A DNA stretch of 64,000 bases, taken from the NCBI GenBank assembly GCA_021234155.1, contig JAJEKV010000377.1, forward strand, positions 188,001-252,000. Direction: 5' to 3'. The translations under genes were made by a program, and so were the position numbers. Within the stretch, counting starts at the first letter, position 1; each line of letters begins with the position of its first letter. The stretch is from Isoetes taiwanensis (Eukaryota; Streptophyta; Lycopodiopsida; Isoetales; Isoetaceae). This document shows, piece after piece, positions 24,057-35,946 of this stretch. The notes beneath the pieces are model-generated. The model ran no database searches and had not been told where the DNA came from. It saw nothing but the letters and a program-made list of their open reading frames with translations.

Positions 24057-24540
24057 CTACCTATCATAGCATGAAATATGGTTGTCATCTGATATCCTTG
24101 GCCAAGCTACCTCTGTGGGGTTCAACTGCAAGACATCCTCTGCCAGGGGTTCAAATTTCAAGACCTGCTTGGCTCCTGTACATGCATTAAAGTCTCTAAG
24201 CAGCATTACCTTGCCCAACTGTTTGTGCTGCTGTATATCATCATATAGATCGACATAGGGCTCCAATCTATCCACACCCAAATGAGTATTATAGAAATTG
24301 CTGGGCATGTAGAAAGTAGCATGCGGCTACAAAGAGGATGTTGCCACTGTCATCTTGCATGCACACCACAAGTAGGGATTGTATTAGTCTATTTTGTGTA
24401 GGGAGATGACCGCACCAAAGTTGCAGGATAGTAGCATGCTACCTCCCCATGCCCCCGCTTGCCTGTGCACTCGTTGAACACCGAGAAATGCAGATAGCCT
24501 GGGAGGTCCGGCAGTCTATGCCCTGCATGTTCCCATGTTT
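24057..24540 (-). pseudogene. LINE apurinic endonuclease domain (broken)
   Basis: Minus-strand translation gives an ETWEHAG...LPGYLHFSVF block (about 24480-24545), matching the catalytic Glu region of LINE endonucleases. It then gives PYVDLYDDIQQHKQLGKVML followed by RDFNACTG, equivalent to the GDFNA box with Gly replaced by Arg. At least one frame change lies between the blocks. The domain would nick target DNA for target-primed reverse transcription; this copy is not intact. Confidence 0.7.
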
Positions 24541-24859
24541 CTATGAGGAAAATGAGATCCATATTTGGTGCAATAGAGTTGAGACTATCCCCCTTCTGAA
24601 AAGGGAAGTTCCAACATTTCTAAGACACCACATGGAGGCACAATTCCTATTTGTTGGTATTCGATATAGATACACAATGATATGTGTGTAGGGGGAGTAA
24701 ATATGTGGTACTGAGCAAAAGTTCTTTGAAGCGGAGTTGGGCTTGAGCGGGGAGTAGGAGGGGCAACAGAGGGTAGCGTGGGAGCTTGCGGCAAATGCTG
24801 TGGTGGCAACAGGAGGAGCAACTCCTGTAGTGGTAGCAAAAAGGCCTCTGGGTGCTGCA

Positions 24860-25858
24860 GCAGCTTGACACATTGCATCGGTGACCTCAGCAGATGCCGG
24901 CCTAAAAATGCGAAGCTTTCCTCGGACCAATCCGCACACCCCCTCCCCCGGATGGCGGATGTCCCCGACTTGAGCAAACTCTTGCTGGCGGGACTCATGT
25001 TGCATCGGAGTAAGATCCTGGTCAACATATAGGGTGGTCCCCTTCAAGTGCCTACTCCATCACAAAATTGCCTCACACACTCGTCGGTTTACAACCGTTG
25101 AAGGTGACAACGCATGGGCAACCGCGGCGTTGGTCCCCAAAGGCGACTTGGATGAACAATTTGAATTTGAACTGAAATGTCATGCGAGATAGGATTTGAT
25201 CCTGGAGGGGCTTGGTGAGATCCTCTCCTGCTTCCTATGAGAGTCCATGCACCACTACATTGTGACATCACCAGCCCTGCTCTTGTGCTCACTGAGCCAC
25301 GGGGCAACATTGGCTGTCCCAAAAGGTGATGACTGCTGTCTGGGGGGTGTGGGCTGTTCACAGCAAGGGGAGTGTGGTGTTCGGGATGGAACAGGTGTTG
25401 TCTGTCTGCCTGGTTGGTGCTTACGAGCTGCTGGGCATGTGGGCTTGTCATGCCCCGTGCTGCGGCCTCTGCTGCCTGAAGTTGGGAGCCTAGCTCCTGC
25501 TGAGATTTCTGCTGCCTGGCCAACTCATGCGTGAATTGCCGTAATTGTTCATGGACCTCGGCATTGAGGCCCTTTCCTTGCTGGGCAAGGTTGCATGGAG
25601 CTCCTACATCTCCTGGTCCTGTGACTCGGCCCTACTTTGTAGGGTTTCTCACCACGGCTCGCAGCCGAAGGTGGCCCAGATGCTCCGCATTGTGGTGGCA
25701 GCCCCCTCAGCTTCTGACTGGAGGTGGGAGATGGTCTCTATAGTGGTGAGGAGGGAGTCCACACGAGCACGCAGGTCAGCAAGACACTGCTTCTCTTGTT
25801 GCCTCTCAGAGTGTGTCAAGTGAAGCCCATCTTCTAACTGTTGCGTGCGGGTCTCCAT
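24860..25858 (-). pseudogene. LINE ORF1-like region (broken)
   Basis: Three minus-strand pieces in different frames. The 69-aa piece at 25649-25858 is predicted coiled coil (many E/Q/L heptads). The piece at 25089-25523 is Gln/Pro/Ser-rich. The start of the piece ending at 25047 reads TLYVDQDLTPMQHESRQQEF, typical of nucleic-acid-binding LINE ORF1 proteins. The assignment rests mainly on position upstream of the endonuclease. Confidence 0.5.
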
Positions 25859-26300
25859 CTCCGCACTCTATTGCCTCTCTGCTGCCAACTGTCTTTTGAG
25901 CACGTGGGACAGAAGGCGGATCTCGTGCGCTGGGCACGCAATCCGGATCCTATTGCTCTCAATTCCTGCCCCATTTGTTTCAAGGCCTTTTATGCAGGCG
26001 CTGCGCTTGGTGCATTGTCGGGTCTGAGCAGCAGTCATCCGTCTCCCAGGTTGATCTCGTAGATTTGGTCTTCGCCCAGGCCTCTTTCCTCATGGAAGAG
26101 GTTTTTCCCTTGTCCTTGCTATTTGGTCGAGGCCGTTTTCGTGGCGGTCCCTCCCCCTGGTTCTCCTAGCCGGGCTCGTCACGCCAAGGGGCGGCCTTGG
26201 GGGTGTGCTTGGGGATTTGGGGGAGTGGAGCCAGGCTATGGCTTGAGGAATGTCTTCCTCCAAGTGGGGGTCTGGGCAAGGGGCTGCATAAGTGGCCATG

Positions 26301-26798
26301 GTTGTTTGGGGTTGTACGGTAGGAAAGGGGATTAAAGAGCTAAAGGTCTATTAAGGATTAAGAAATGATTATAAGACATAAACGATGCTCGCCCTCAGTG
26401 GTTGGCACGGGGTGTTTGAGGGGTTCAACCACGCGGGGAGATTCAATTCTGGCTATTATTCCAAACAATCTCATCATTTGGATATAACTTATACTATTAA
26501 GGCAATATATGAGGTAAATTATGTGGTTTAGACCAACTAAAATTGTTCGGCCGTAGAGAGCAATGATGATTCTGACAATATCGTATCTTGAGTATCAATA
26601 CTTTGACAATAATTTTAGACTCAATTTTTATTTGGACGGCAATAAATTTTACCCATTCAAGAATTTGTGTAGTGCATATGGCGATTAAACATTAACCACT
26701 AAAGTATTCGTGTAGTACTTGTGACAATGTCTAAAATCCTAACATATCATTGTTGTCATGAGTGCAATAATGACGCACATAAATATCACTAATTAATA
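26301..26798. other. No supported gene
   Basis: AT-rich DNA between the LINE remnant and the Helitron nest. Confidence 0.45.
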
Positions 26799-26869
26799 CT
26801 AGTAATGGTGCCCAGCGTTGCTGGGCCTAAGTTGAGAGGTTGTAAATGCTTTGGGATGTAGTGAGAAAA

Positions 26870-28450
26870 GCCCTATCCCTTTCCCTTTCCCTTTTGCTCT
26901 ATCCCGCATTTCATTTTTTCTTATTTTCTCTACTTTTTTTTTTTGTTTTCCTTTTTTTTCTCGTCTTTCTCACTTGTTTTTGTTTTCCCATCCCTTTTTC
27001 CCTCCTTCCTGTTCCGATAACCTTTTTCCCTTCCTTTTGCTCATTTCTCCTTTTCCCTTTCTCTTTTTTTTTTTTGCCCTTTTTTCCCTTCATCTTTTCT
27101 TTTTTTTATGCCTTCTCTTTTCCCACCCTTTTTCCTTGTCTTCCTTTTTCCTCAACCTTTTTACTCTTTTGCCCTTTTCCATTCTCTTTCTCTTTTTTTC
27201 CTCCTTCTTTTTTTCCTCCTTTTTTTTTTCCCTTTTTTCCTTCCATTTTCTTTTCTCCCTCCCATTTTTCCATGCCCTTTTTACCTTCCCTTTTTCCATC
27301 TCCTCACCCTTTCCCTCTTTCCCTTTTCCATGTTCCCTTTTTCTCTTCCCTTTTCCATTTCCTCATTTCCTTTTTCCTCTCTCTCTTTCCCCCCTTTTCC
27401 ATTCTTTTTTCTTTTCTATTTCCCTTTTCCCATGCCCTTTTCTTTATATTTTTCCCATGCTTTCTTTTCCTCCTTTTCCCACCCTTTCCCTCTTCCCATG
27501 CAATTTTCCCTTCTTTCAACCCTTCCTTTTTCTTTTCTCTTTTCCTTTCCTCATGTACTTTTTCCCTTTCCCTCCCCTCCATCACTCCCCGCTTCCCTTT
27601 CCCTTTCCCTTTTTTCCCGTTTCCTTTTCTTGATGGATTTTTTCTTCCGTTTTCCTCCTTTGCGATCCTTTTCCTGTGCACTTTTTCCCTTCCTTTCCTT
27701 TTCCTTTTCCCTTTTTCCATGTCTTTTGCACATTTGTTTTATTCTCTTATTTCCTATACCCATTTTTCTATTTTCCCCACCCTTTCTCTCTTGCCCGTTT
27801 TCTTTTCCCTTTTTTCTTTTTTCCCTTTCTTCATCATTTTCCTCTTCCCTTTTCTCTCATGCCCCTTCCCCCCTTCCCTTTTTCTCGTTTCCTCTTTCTT
27901 TTTCCTTGTGACCTTTACCTAGGTTCCCTTTCCCCTTTTCCCTTTCCTTTTCTTTCTTCTCACTTTCCTTTTTCTATGCCCCTTTTTCTTTTCCCTCTCC
28001 CCATCCTTTTCTTGTGCCCCCTTGTCCCTTCCCTTTTCCCCATTTTTCCAACCTTTCACTCTTCCTCTTTTCTTGATGCATTTTTTCCCTTCCCTTTCCC
28101 TCTCTTTTTTTTCCCTTTTTCTATGCCATTTGTCCCTTCCTTTTTCCTCTTTCCTCTTTCCTCAACGCTTCTCTTTTTCTCCCTTTTCCCATTCTCCTTC
28201 ATTTTCTCATTTTTTCAACCTTTTCCTCTTTCCTTTTTTTTTCATGCCCTTTCCATTTACCTTTTCCACTTTATCTCTTCCTCCTTCCCTCGTGCCCTTT
28301 TCCCAGGTTCCCTTTCCCTTTTTCATTTTCCATGCCTTTTTCTCTTCTCTTATCCCCGCCCTTTTCCCTTTTCCCCATGCCTTTTTGCCCATTCTCTCTT
28401 TCCACTTCCCTTTTCCTTTTCCCCTTTTCATTTACCCTTTCCCTTTAAGA
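26870..28450. repeat. Polypyrimidine satellite of the outer Helitron
   Basis: About 1.6 kb of nearly pure C/T on the plus strand (purine on the Helitron's own 5'-3' strand), with CATGCC punctuation. The ORFs of up to 358 aa are low-complexity artefacts. Confidence 0.95.
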
Positions 28451-29996
28451 GATCGAGCATGACCAATCCACGGTGTTGGTAAAGTCGGGTGCAATAAATC
28501 TAGGGCCTGGGATGCATCCGGATGATCTCGGCCATTCAAATTAGGGCTTGATGCACTACGCACTTACGGTATCCTTTATTATAAAGTTTTAGTGTATGTC
28601 GTGCATAAAACCCTAAAACTTTCGACGGCCCAGATTTGACCTAAAAAGTGAATGGCTCAGATATCTCACGGCTTCTTTTGCCCTTTTCTAACTCTAGCGA
28701 TGGCTTAGGAAAGGCCGCCCGGATTCTTAAAAGAGACCACCATAGGCATTTTGCATGAAGCGGGCCACTCACCATTGTCTTAGATCCACTCACCATTGTT
28801 CGATACAAGATGGCGTTAGCCCTAAAGAACCTTTGTTGGGATATGCAGAGCCAAGGATGTATTTGTTGATCAAGATTTCGGAAGGGTAAGTATGTAGCTG
28901 GTTTAGATAGAAGATTTCTAAGCAAGAGACAACATATTTGGGCGACAAATGATGAGGAGATGGGCGGGATATGCGTAAAAGAGAATGAAGAGATGGGTTG
29001 GGAAGAAAGGGTCGAATGATAGGAGGAGATTCTCTGCAGGAATCCGACATTTCTGAGCTTGATTTTCATCTGTTCCGTTTTACCGAGTGCTGCGATCGAG
29101 TCGACCTCCTTTGCTCCCCGCCGGGCCGCTCGATCCAGAATCGGCGAAGTCCCCTGCCGACATATCAGGCATCAACAAAGCTGGGTATTAGGCACTTTCG
29201 GAGGTGTGGACTTCCGACTCTGGAAACTTTTATCGAGCTTGGAAAACTTATTATTTTAAACTTCAACCTTTATGTTTTTGAGCGATTTGTGGATTTGTAT
29301 GTGCGGGACCCACGAAGGTGCCTATCTTTAAAAGGAGTTTTTGTGGTCATTTACTATGTTGCCAGCCACAACGAAGGTTCCAATGCTTGCCCGTTCTGCT
29401 GCCTGCTCCTATTTCTTTTAATAAAGGTTTGTGCTTTTCAAGATTTAATACGTTCTTGAGGTTTAATAATAGTCTGCCATGTCTATAGTTGTGGTTCCAT
29501 TGTTGAAATTATCTATCAATATAAGAGACCCTTGATTATTTTCGTTAAGGGAAAATTGATTGCAGTGGTATAAGAAGCAGAAGTTACCCAAGCACCGCGG
29601 CATTTGTTACCAGCCGCCATCCATCCAAAGAGGCAGAAACAGATGCAGATGCACCTGCAGGGTCATTTTGGAAAGGTATTTGTCTCATAGGAAAGCTTGG
29701 GAAATCTAAAGTTAGTACGCTTAACCATTTGTTTTGATTTTCTTGAAAAATTGCTACTTGAAATAGATCCAACAATCGATCAAGAATGGCATGAAGAATT
29801 TGAGTATTCGACACACATCCAGTTTCTCACAATTGGTTCTTGGAGTTTTATCTCTTAGTCTTTCTCAATGTGAATTCATTCTCTGTTACACAATTTTTCT
29901 TCTGAATTTTCTCAATCTCAATCCATTCTTTGCTAGATTAAGCACAGGTCAGGAGTCTCAAAATTGTGTTTTGTCTCTATGTTAATGTGTTGTTCA

Positions 29997-31712
29997 TCTT
30001 ATATTATAAAGTTTTAGCGTATGTCTTGAATCAAACCCTAATTTAGATAGTTGAGATCGTCTGATTGAATTCGAAGGCCGAGATTTATCGCACAACTTCC
30101 CACCACCGTGATTGGCCATGCTCTGATCTCTTAAGAGGAAAGGGAAAATGGCAGAGAAAAGGGCAAAGTGAGAGGCAAAAAGGCACGGGTAAAAGGGAAA
30201 GACGGAGAAGGGAAAAGGAAAGGGAAAAGAGCACTAAAAAGGAAAGAAAAGAAAGGGAGAAAAGGAAGGAAAAAGGACACTATGAAAAGGAAAGGGGGGA
30301 AGGTGAGGGGAATAAGGGAAAGAAAAGGGAAGGGAGGAAAAGGAAGAAAAATAGGGAAAAGGTGAAAAAGGTGAAGGGTGAAGGGAAAAAGGGAAGATAA
30401 GAATGATGTTGAGAAGGAAAAAAGGGCATGGAAAAATAGAAAGAGAAGGAAAAAGGAAAAAGGAAGAAAAAAGGAAAAGGGCATGAGGAAAAGGGAGAGG
30501 GAAATGAGAGACTAAGGAGAAAGTGGTAACGAGAAGAGGAAAAAGGGTGAGGAAAGAAAAAAAAGAAAGGAAAAAAAGATGGAAAAGGGGAAAAGGAAAA
30601 GCTTAAAAAAGCAAAAAGAGAACATGAAACATGGAATAGGAAAAGAGGAAAAGGGAAAAGGGAAGAGGGTGGGAAAAGGAGGAAAAGGCATGTGAAAAAG
30701 GTGGAAAAAATGGAATGGAAAAGGTGTGGGAAAAATGGAAAGGAAAAGAGAGAAGGAAAAAAAAGGGTGGAAAGGAAAGAGGAAAAGGGCATGGAAAAGG
30801 AGAAAAGGATGAAAAAAGAAGGAAAAGGAAAAAGGAAATGGGAGGCGAAAGAGGAACGGGGAAAGAAAAAAGAACACGAGGAATAAGGAGGGAAAATGGA
30901 AAAGAGGAAGGGAAAAAAACTGGAAAAAAAGGGAAGAGGGAAAGGGTGAGGAAAGGGTAAAAATAAAGGGAAAAAGAGCATGGGGAAAGGGAAAAGAAAA
31001 AGAAAAAAGGGGAATAGGGACGGGGCACGTAAAAAAAAGTGGAAAAAAGGTAATGGAAAAACACATGGAAAAAGGGGAAAGGGAAAGAGAAAAGGAAAAG
31101 GGCATGGGAAAAAGGAAAAGGGTGGGGAAAGGATGAAAAAAGAATGAAAAGGAAAAGAAAAAGAGGCGGAAGGAGGGAAGGAAAGGAAAAAAAAGGCACT
31201 TAGAAAAAAAGGAAGAAGAAATGGGAAAGAGAGACACGAAAGAAGAGGGTGAGGAGAGGACGAAAAGGGTCACATGAAAAAAGGCAAGGAAAAAGGAATG
31301 GAAAAAGGGCATGGGAAAAGAGAAAGGCAAAAGGAATGGGAAAAAAGGGCACGAGAAAAATGAGGAGGGTGAGGAAAGAATGAAAAAAGAAGGAAAAAAG
31401 CCTGTCAGAAAAAAGGGAAAGGGAAAAAGGAGAAGGAGAAAGGGAAGGGAAAGGGGAGGGTAAAGAGAGTAAAAAAAAAGGGAGAAGGGAAAAAGTAAAT
31501 GTGCAGGGAAAATAAGAAAAGGGAAAAAAGAAAGTGTGTAAGAAAATGAGAAAAAAAATTATACGCGGGATAGAGCAAAGGGAAGGGATAGCCTAGCAAT
31601 GATAGGCTTGGTTTCTATTATATTAGATTTATAAGAATGAGTCTGAGCTAAATAGGTTTCCATCCACAGATGTTCCCAACATTTGCCCAGCAACGCTGGG
31701 CACCATAACTAG
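29997..31712 (+). mobile_element. Inner Helitron of the nest, plus strand
   Basis: The 5' end TCTTATATTATAAAGTTTTA starts after host A (29996). The 3' hairpin CCCAGCAACGCTGGG (31686-31700) is followed by CACCATAA and CTAG (31709-31712), then host T. Length is 1,716 bp, mostly a purine-only satellite. It lacks Rep/helicase and so depends on an autonomous Helitron elsewhere. Confidence 0.88.
30130..31580. repeat. Polypurine satellite of the inner Helitron
   Basis: About 1.45 kb of nearly pure A/G on the plus strand with GGCATG punctuation. It is the same satellite as at 19.8-21.5 and 26.9-28.4 kb but on the opposite strand, as expected from the opposite Helitron orientation. Confidence 0.95.
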
Positions 31713-32130
31713 TGGAATACTATTGTTTGGATCCATTTTATGCATCCATGATTGATTTCCTGACAACACATGAGACGATATTAAAAATTTTGCATTAAAA
31801 CTATAGCAAGAAGATTGGTTAGAATTGTTCATAAAATTCAAAATCCTTTTTATGCCACGACAGTGCCAAACATTCAAACTTGGATAAAAACCCATAGTGC
31901 AAATTCGCAATAAGAAAGCAAAAGGGCATACAGGAGTAAGGTAGACTACTCAATTGTACACAACTATTCTAAGACATTCTATTTACATAGCATCACAACA
32001 TCAAATGAACAAGAAGGGTGTTCCCTCCCATGAACCCACAAAGGATGCCCAACATCGTTTACATGTCCCCACATGATCCCAGCAACGCTGGGCACCTAAC
32101 TAGTAACACTAGTAACATTATAATATAAGA

Positions 32131-35100
32131 TTGTAAAGTCCATTTTGTTTTTGTGATTGTATCTGAAATTTTAAGTATGGGTGTGTCCGATGGTAAAGTC
32201 ATCAAACGGTATGGCTTTATCATGCCCTAAAGACATTTAAGGCATAAGTATGACACTAAAGATGGAAGGCTTCTTCAAACAAAACTTTGGCGAATTAATC
32301 TCGTATTCTTACTGAAGGAAGCCTACTAATATTTACAAAAATCTAGAAATATAGCAATTTTGCAATATAAAGCCGCTAAAATCAACACTGATGGAGAGAT
32401 TATAAAAAGTGGTTAGGTTGTTTCAAGCATTAAGCTCTTCATATAATATAGGCCTTAAATTCCCATTTTAAAATTTGTAAGAAGTCCCCAACTAGAATGA
32501 TATCATCAAATTGCAAATTATTTAAAAATCATATCATCAAGATTGTTGTAGTTATGATGAGTACATTTTCATCATCACATCATGATCTATAGTCTATCAT
32601 ATCATCAGGATTGCTATCATGAGTACATATTACATCACTTTATTTTGCATATCACATGGAAGCCAATCCACTATCTAGGCTCGATATGTTAGGAGTTGCT
32701 TTGCATGTGATTATCGAGTACATATGGTAGGTTTAAGGTCTCTACCATAGGAACGGTTGGTCATAGTTGAACTTGTGACCTCGGGGCAATGGATTTTTAA
32801 AGTCCTTGTTACTAGACCGATATTGGCCAGGTTTGAACCCATGACCTCGAATGTGGTGGTTTAAGATCCTGCCAGTATATCATGCCCCGAAGGGCATAGT
32901 CATAAATGGTCAAACCAAACCTTCTACTTAGTATAGAAGTATTCAGGGTTTTTCACCTACAATCGTATCATTATCCATGTCTTTGTAGAGGTCAAGATTA
33001 TTGTTTAAAGATATAGAGATGCCAATTGAACTATAATTTAGCTACCATAAGTAGAAATCAATAGAAAAAACATTTCTAATAAGACTCTCATCATGCAACT
33101 TATGCTCTTTCAAGATAATAATATCTAGCATTATAACATGGGGTTTTTTTTGTGTTTTTATACTGTTTTCTACAAGGTTTTCATATGATTTGGTGGCCGT
33201 ATTCATCCAGGTGTACTAAATAGTATTTCTAGAGTGCATCCTTTAGCCGTTGATTTTAAAAAAGCGGGCAAATCCTGTGGTGAATATCCTCCCATTTTTT
33301 AGGGTTTTTTAGGGTTGTGTGGATTAGGGTTTTTTAGGGTTGTGTGGAAAACGAACTAGCTATGGTGCCCGGATAATATTGCTTTAAAAGAAAAAATTGT
33401 TAAAGCAAAGTCCCTGTTGGAGACCAGCTTATCGAAAAAGAAATGGTAGTTTACCTGCACGATTTAGGGCAGAGATAGCAAGTTCGTGAAAGAGCCTTTT
33501 TTCAAGGATTTGACAGAAACGAAGTGGAAAAAGCTTGCAAAGGCAGTATCCAACCCTGCTTGATTCTTTTCAGAATGGCCTTGGCACAGCTGCCAAATTC
33601 CTTTGGCCTCACTTCTCCTGCAACTCTAGCTTCGAAATTCTTCCTCCAGTCCATTTGCTTGTGCCCCACTCCATTAAATCGCCTCTGCAACTGTACCTTC
33701 GAAATGCTTCCTCCACTCCATTAAATCTTTGATTCAAGGATTCAATGTTAAACATTCTAAATGCTATGATAACAAATCTATTTCCAGCTCGAGATTTTTT
33801 GGCAAGATGTGTCTGGCAGTCTGCAGGAAAATAGTGGCAGCTACTCTGTTTATCAAGTAGCTGTCACTTGTTAAGGAAAGAATACGTGTGCCTTAGCACC
33901 TCTAATCCATATAACGTTCCTTTCATTTCTGCTCTAGAATCAAGGCTCAGTTCTCACTTGGTCTTGAGTTGAATGAGTGCAAAAATAGAGATTGGCAGTT
34001 CTTGCTCAAAAATCTCTTTAGCCATAGCCACAGCACACCTTGAACTCAGAAGCCAGTAATAGATTAGAATCAAAACCATGAGAAAGTGCTTATCTGTGAT
34101 TAAAGGTTTAGCCAGACATGAACAGATTCAGGCTTGTTGCCCAGAGAACTAAATTTCTGTCCAACAGACCGAAAATCAGCGAAACAAGTGCCCTAGCAGA
34201 TTTGCAGAAGTTGTGTTACAACTTCGCAGGTTCCAGCTCTGCAATTATTGTTTTTCTTAATCCATGGCATGCTGATTTATATTGTTCTCCAGCTATATTG
34301 ATTTATCCCTGCGCAAAGGCAAGTTCGGTACTAGCTCCATATTCTGTACAAACTCTCTTATTCTTCTGTTTGCTTTTTCTTTCTTTTTGCAGATCCATTT
34401 GTGTAAATATACAGAAATGAATCTCAACAATGAGTAGCCAATTCACTGGAGTTGTAGGCAATAATACGAAGGATATGCAACATAGCCTGTATGTGTAATC
34501 AAGGATTGAACAATCTATCTCTGTAAGTTGGTTATGGGCATAGAAACATACTGCTATTCCATCTGCATCTATGATTCTAAAGTTAGTGTTGCTCTAATTG
34601 TGATGTCAACTATATTGTTGTGTGCTCCTTATTTGGTTGTTTCCGATTGTTTCCTAGCTCAGTTGTCCAGATCTGCTAAGGTATTATCAGCATACTAGCA
34701 AACAATTGTCTTTTTGTCTCTACTCACATTATATCTTGATGACTCCATCCCTGTGCCATGTAATGAAAAAGGACATATTTTGTTAATCGATTTTGACAGA
34801 AGATTTTGTCCACTATCTGTAACTTCCTACACAAGTTTAAACCTCTGATTTTGCAGTGTTCATATTATATTTGCATTGCAATATATAATATTGCATATGC
34901 TGAAATCCGGTACCATACAGGCCCTCACACAGCATGGTAGAGCATTGTGGTTCATCTTCAATCAGGCTTCATCCGGTGCACACTTTATTCACCCAGTAGA
35001 TTTTTATTTCCATTCTTGAAGGCAGCCTCCAGAGTTTGTTTCTCTTCCTATCTTTGAATTTTTCTTTTTTCCCGCTAAATAAGTAGCAAGGAATATTGTG

Positions 35101-35256
35101 GTGGGGATTCCCATCCCGTTCCCTTATTTCTGTGAGGTCTTGCAAAAGCAGATTGAAGAGGTCAAGAAGCACCAGTAACAACCGGCAGGTATCCGGTAAG
35201 CAAGTTAAAACTTATTGCTACATCACAAGGGTTTTGGTTTACTCCATCATTCAGAA
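32131..35256. other. No supported gene
   Basis: AT-rich DNA. ORFs at 33502-33732 and 34118-34420 show no motifs. Two structures are noted separately: a SINE-like segment near 32.7-32.9 kb and a transposon terminus at 33123. Confidence 0.45.
32690..32935 (-). mobile_element. Possible tRNA-derived SINE
   Basis: On the minus strand there is GGTTCAAACC (a Pol III B-box-like sequence) within GAGGTCATGGGTTCAAACC, preceded about 45 nt upstream by TGGCAGGATC (A-box-like). A second similar unit, GAGGTCACAAGTTCAAC, follows. This layout is common in plant SINEs. No poly(A) tail or target duplication was confirmed. Confidence 0.35.
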
Positions 35257-35275
35257 TTTTTTTTTTTTTTTTTTT
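35257..35275. repeat. T-run at the left edge of element A
   Basis: Nineteen consecutive T directly precede the left long repeat of element A. Shorter T-runs sit at the other repeat edges. Confidence 0.9.
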
Positions 35276-35946
35276 AATATATGTACTTATTTAGTCAAAC
35301 ATTAAGTGGGAAAGTGTAATATAAATACCTGATAAAAGCCAAGGGGACCATTAGGTGTCAAACCCGTTAACAATATCTGAAGTGTGATGGTTCTATAAGA
35401 AATAGGAATGAAAAAGTAAGGTTTACAAGAAGTTAACATTATTTAATGCAGAGTGCCAAGACCATTGGAAAAAAAAGGAGCTATATTTGTTGGGTTGTTT
35501 TTACAAAAAAAAGGGGCATCATTTAATCTAAGGTATGGCTGGGAAAATATAAGTAGGATAATATCAATATGCATAGGCGAAAAAAACATGCATTGCTGGA
35601 AAAAACCCTTACCTAACGCGGCCTCGAAACTAAGTGAAGTCAAGGAGCAGTAAAGAAAAATCCGGCGCCACCAGCTCTATGCTATGGATTGGGACGTCTG
35701 GCAACCTTCCTGGCAACCACATGCTAGAAATCTCTGGGATAAAGGATCCGGCACGTATGACAGTCCGGAGGCAGAACAAAAGGTAAGCAAAATCGTCCTT
35801 TATGGATTATGCTTTACAAAAACATAGGTCAAAACCTAAAGCAGGGCAGTAATAGTCGGATTTAGAATAAGATTTTCGGCACATGAAAAAACAGATACAT
35901 GATTTATTGAAAAAGTACTACTAAAGCCTTAAAATCCCTAATCGAC

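Larger units (their letters stand above)
23120..26300 (-). mobile_element. Degenerate LINE, minus strand (ORF1 to linker)
   Basis: Reading on the minus strand from 26.3 kb down gives an ORF1-like region with coiled-coil content (25649-25858), then about 24860-25047 with TLYVDQDLTPMQ. An apurinic-type endonuclease follows at about 24057-24540, then an endonuclease-to-RT linker at 23261-23533. The RT domain is missing: the sequence stops near the ATTCT tail of the opposing LINE. Multiple frameshifts are present. Confidence 0.7.
28572..32112 (+). mobile_element. Middle Helitron of the nest, plus strand
   Basis: The 5' end TCCTTTATTATAAAGTTTTA follows host A (28571). The 3' hairpin CCCAGCAACGCTGGG (32078-32092) is followed by CTAG at 32100-32103 and by a second CTAG at 32109-32112. 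Exact repair of the host Helitron requires the second CTAG as the true end. It contains the inner Helitron (29997-31712) and about 1.4 kb of non-repetitive DNA (28600-29990) that may be captured sequence; ORF 28998-29459 shows no recognisable domain. Confidence 0.8.
26799..32130 (-). mobile_element. Outer Helitron of a three-level nest, minus strand
   Basis: The 3' end on the minus strand is at 26799 (CTAG followed, on the plus strand, by the hairpin CCCAGCGTTGCTGGG), with host A at 26798. Its 5' end is TCTTATATTATAATG with TC at 32130 and host T at 32131. It is split by a plus-strand Helitron inserted at 28571/28572. Removing that insert rejoins ACGGTA with TAACATTATAATATAAGA, matching the uninterrupted relative at about 21666-21690. 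Own length without the insert is about 1.8 kb. It contains a polypurine tract and no Rep/helicase. Confidence 0.8.

Noticed and set aside
20755-28482. Long ORFs of 260-358 aa made of F, S, P and L (20755-21629, 26846-27922, 27676-28482)
   Set aside because: They are translations of polypyrimidine satellite inside Helitrons; similar frames are open on both strands and in several phases.
26799-28571. Helitron 26799-28571 ending directly at the next Helitron (5' to 5' fusion)
   Set aside because: Removing the plus-strand Helitron rejoins its 5' end at 32130 exactly, so nested insertion explains it better.
30280-31330. Minus-strand ORFs of up to 272 aa in the purine tract
   Set aside because: Same low-complexity satellite in the opposite orientation.
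33296-33346. Telomere-like TTTTTTAGGG repeats
   Set aside because: Only a few imperfect copies separated by GTTGTGTGG; too short and irregular for an interstitial telomere.
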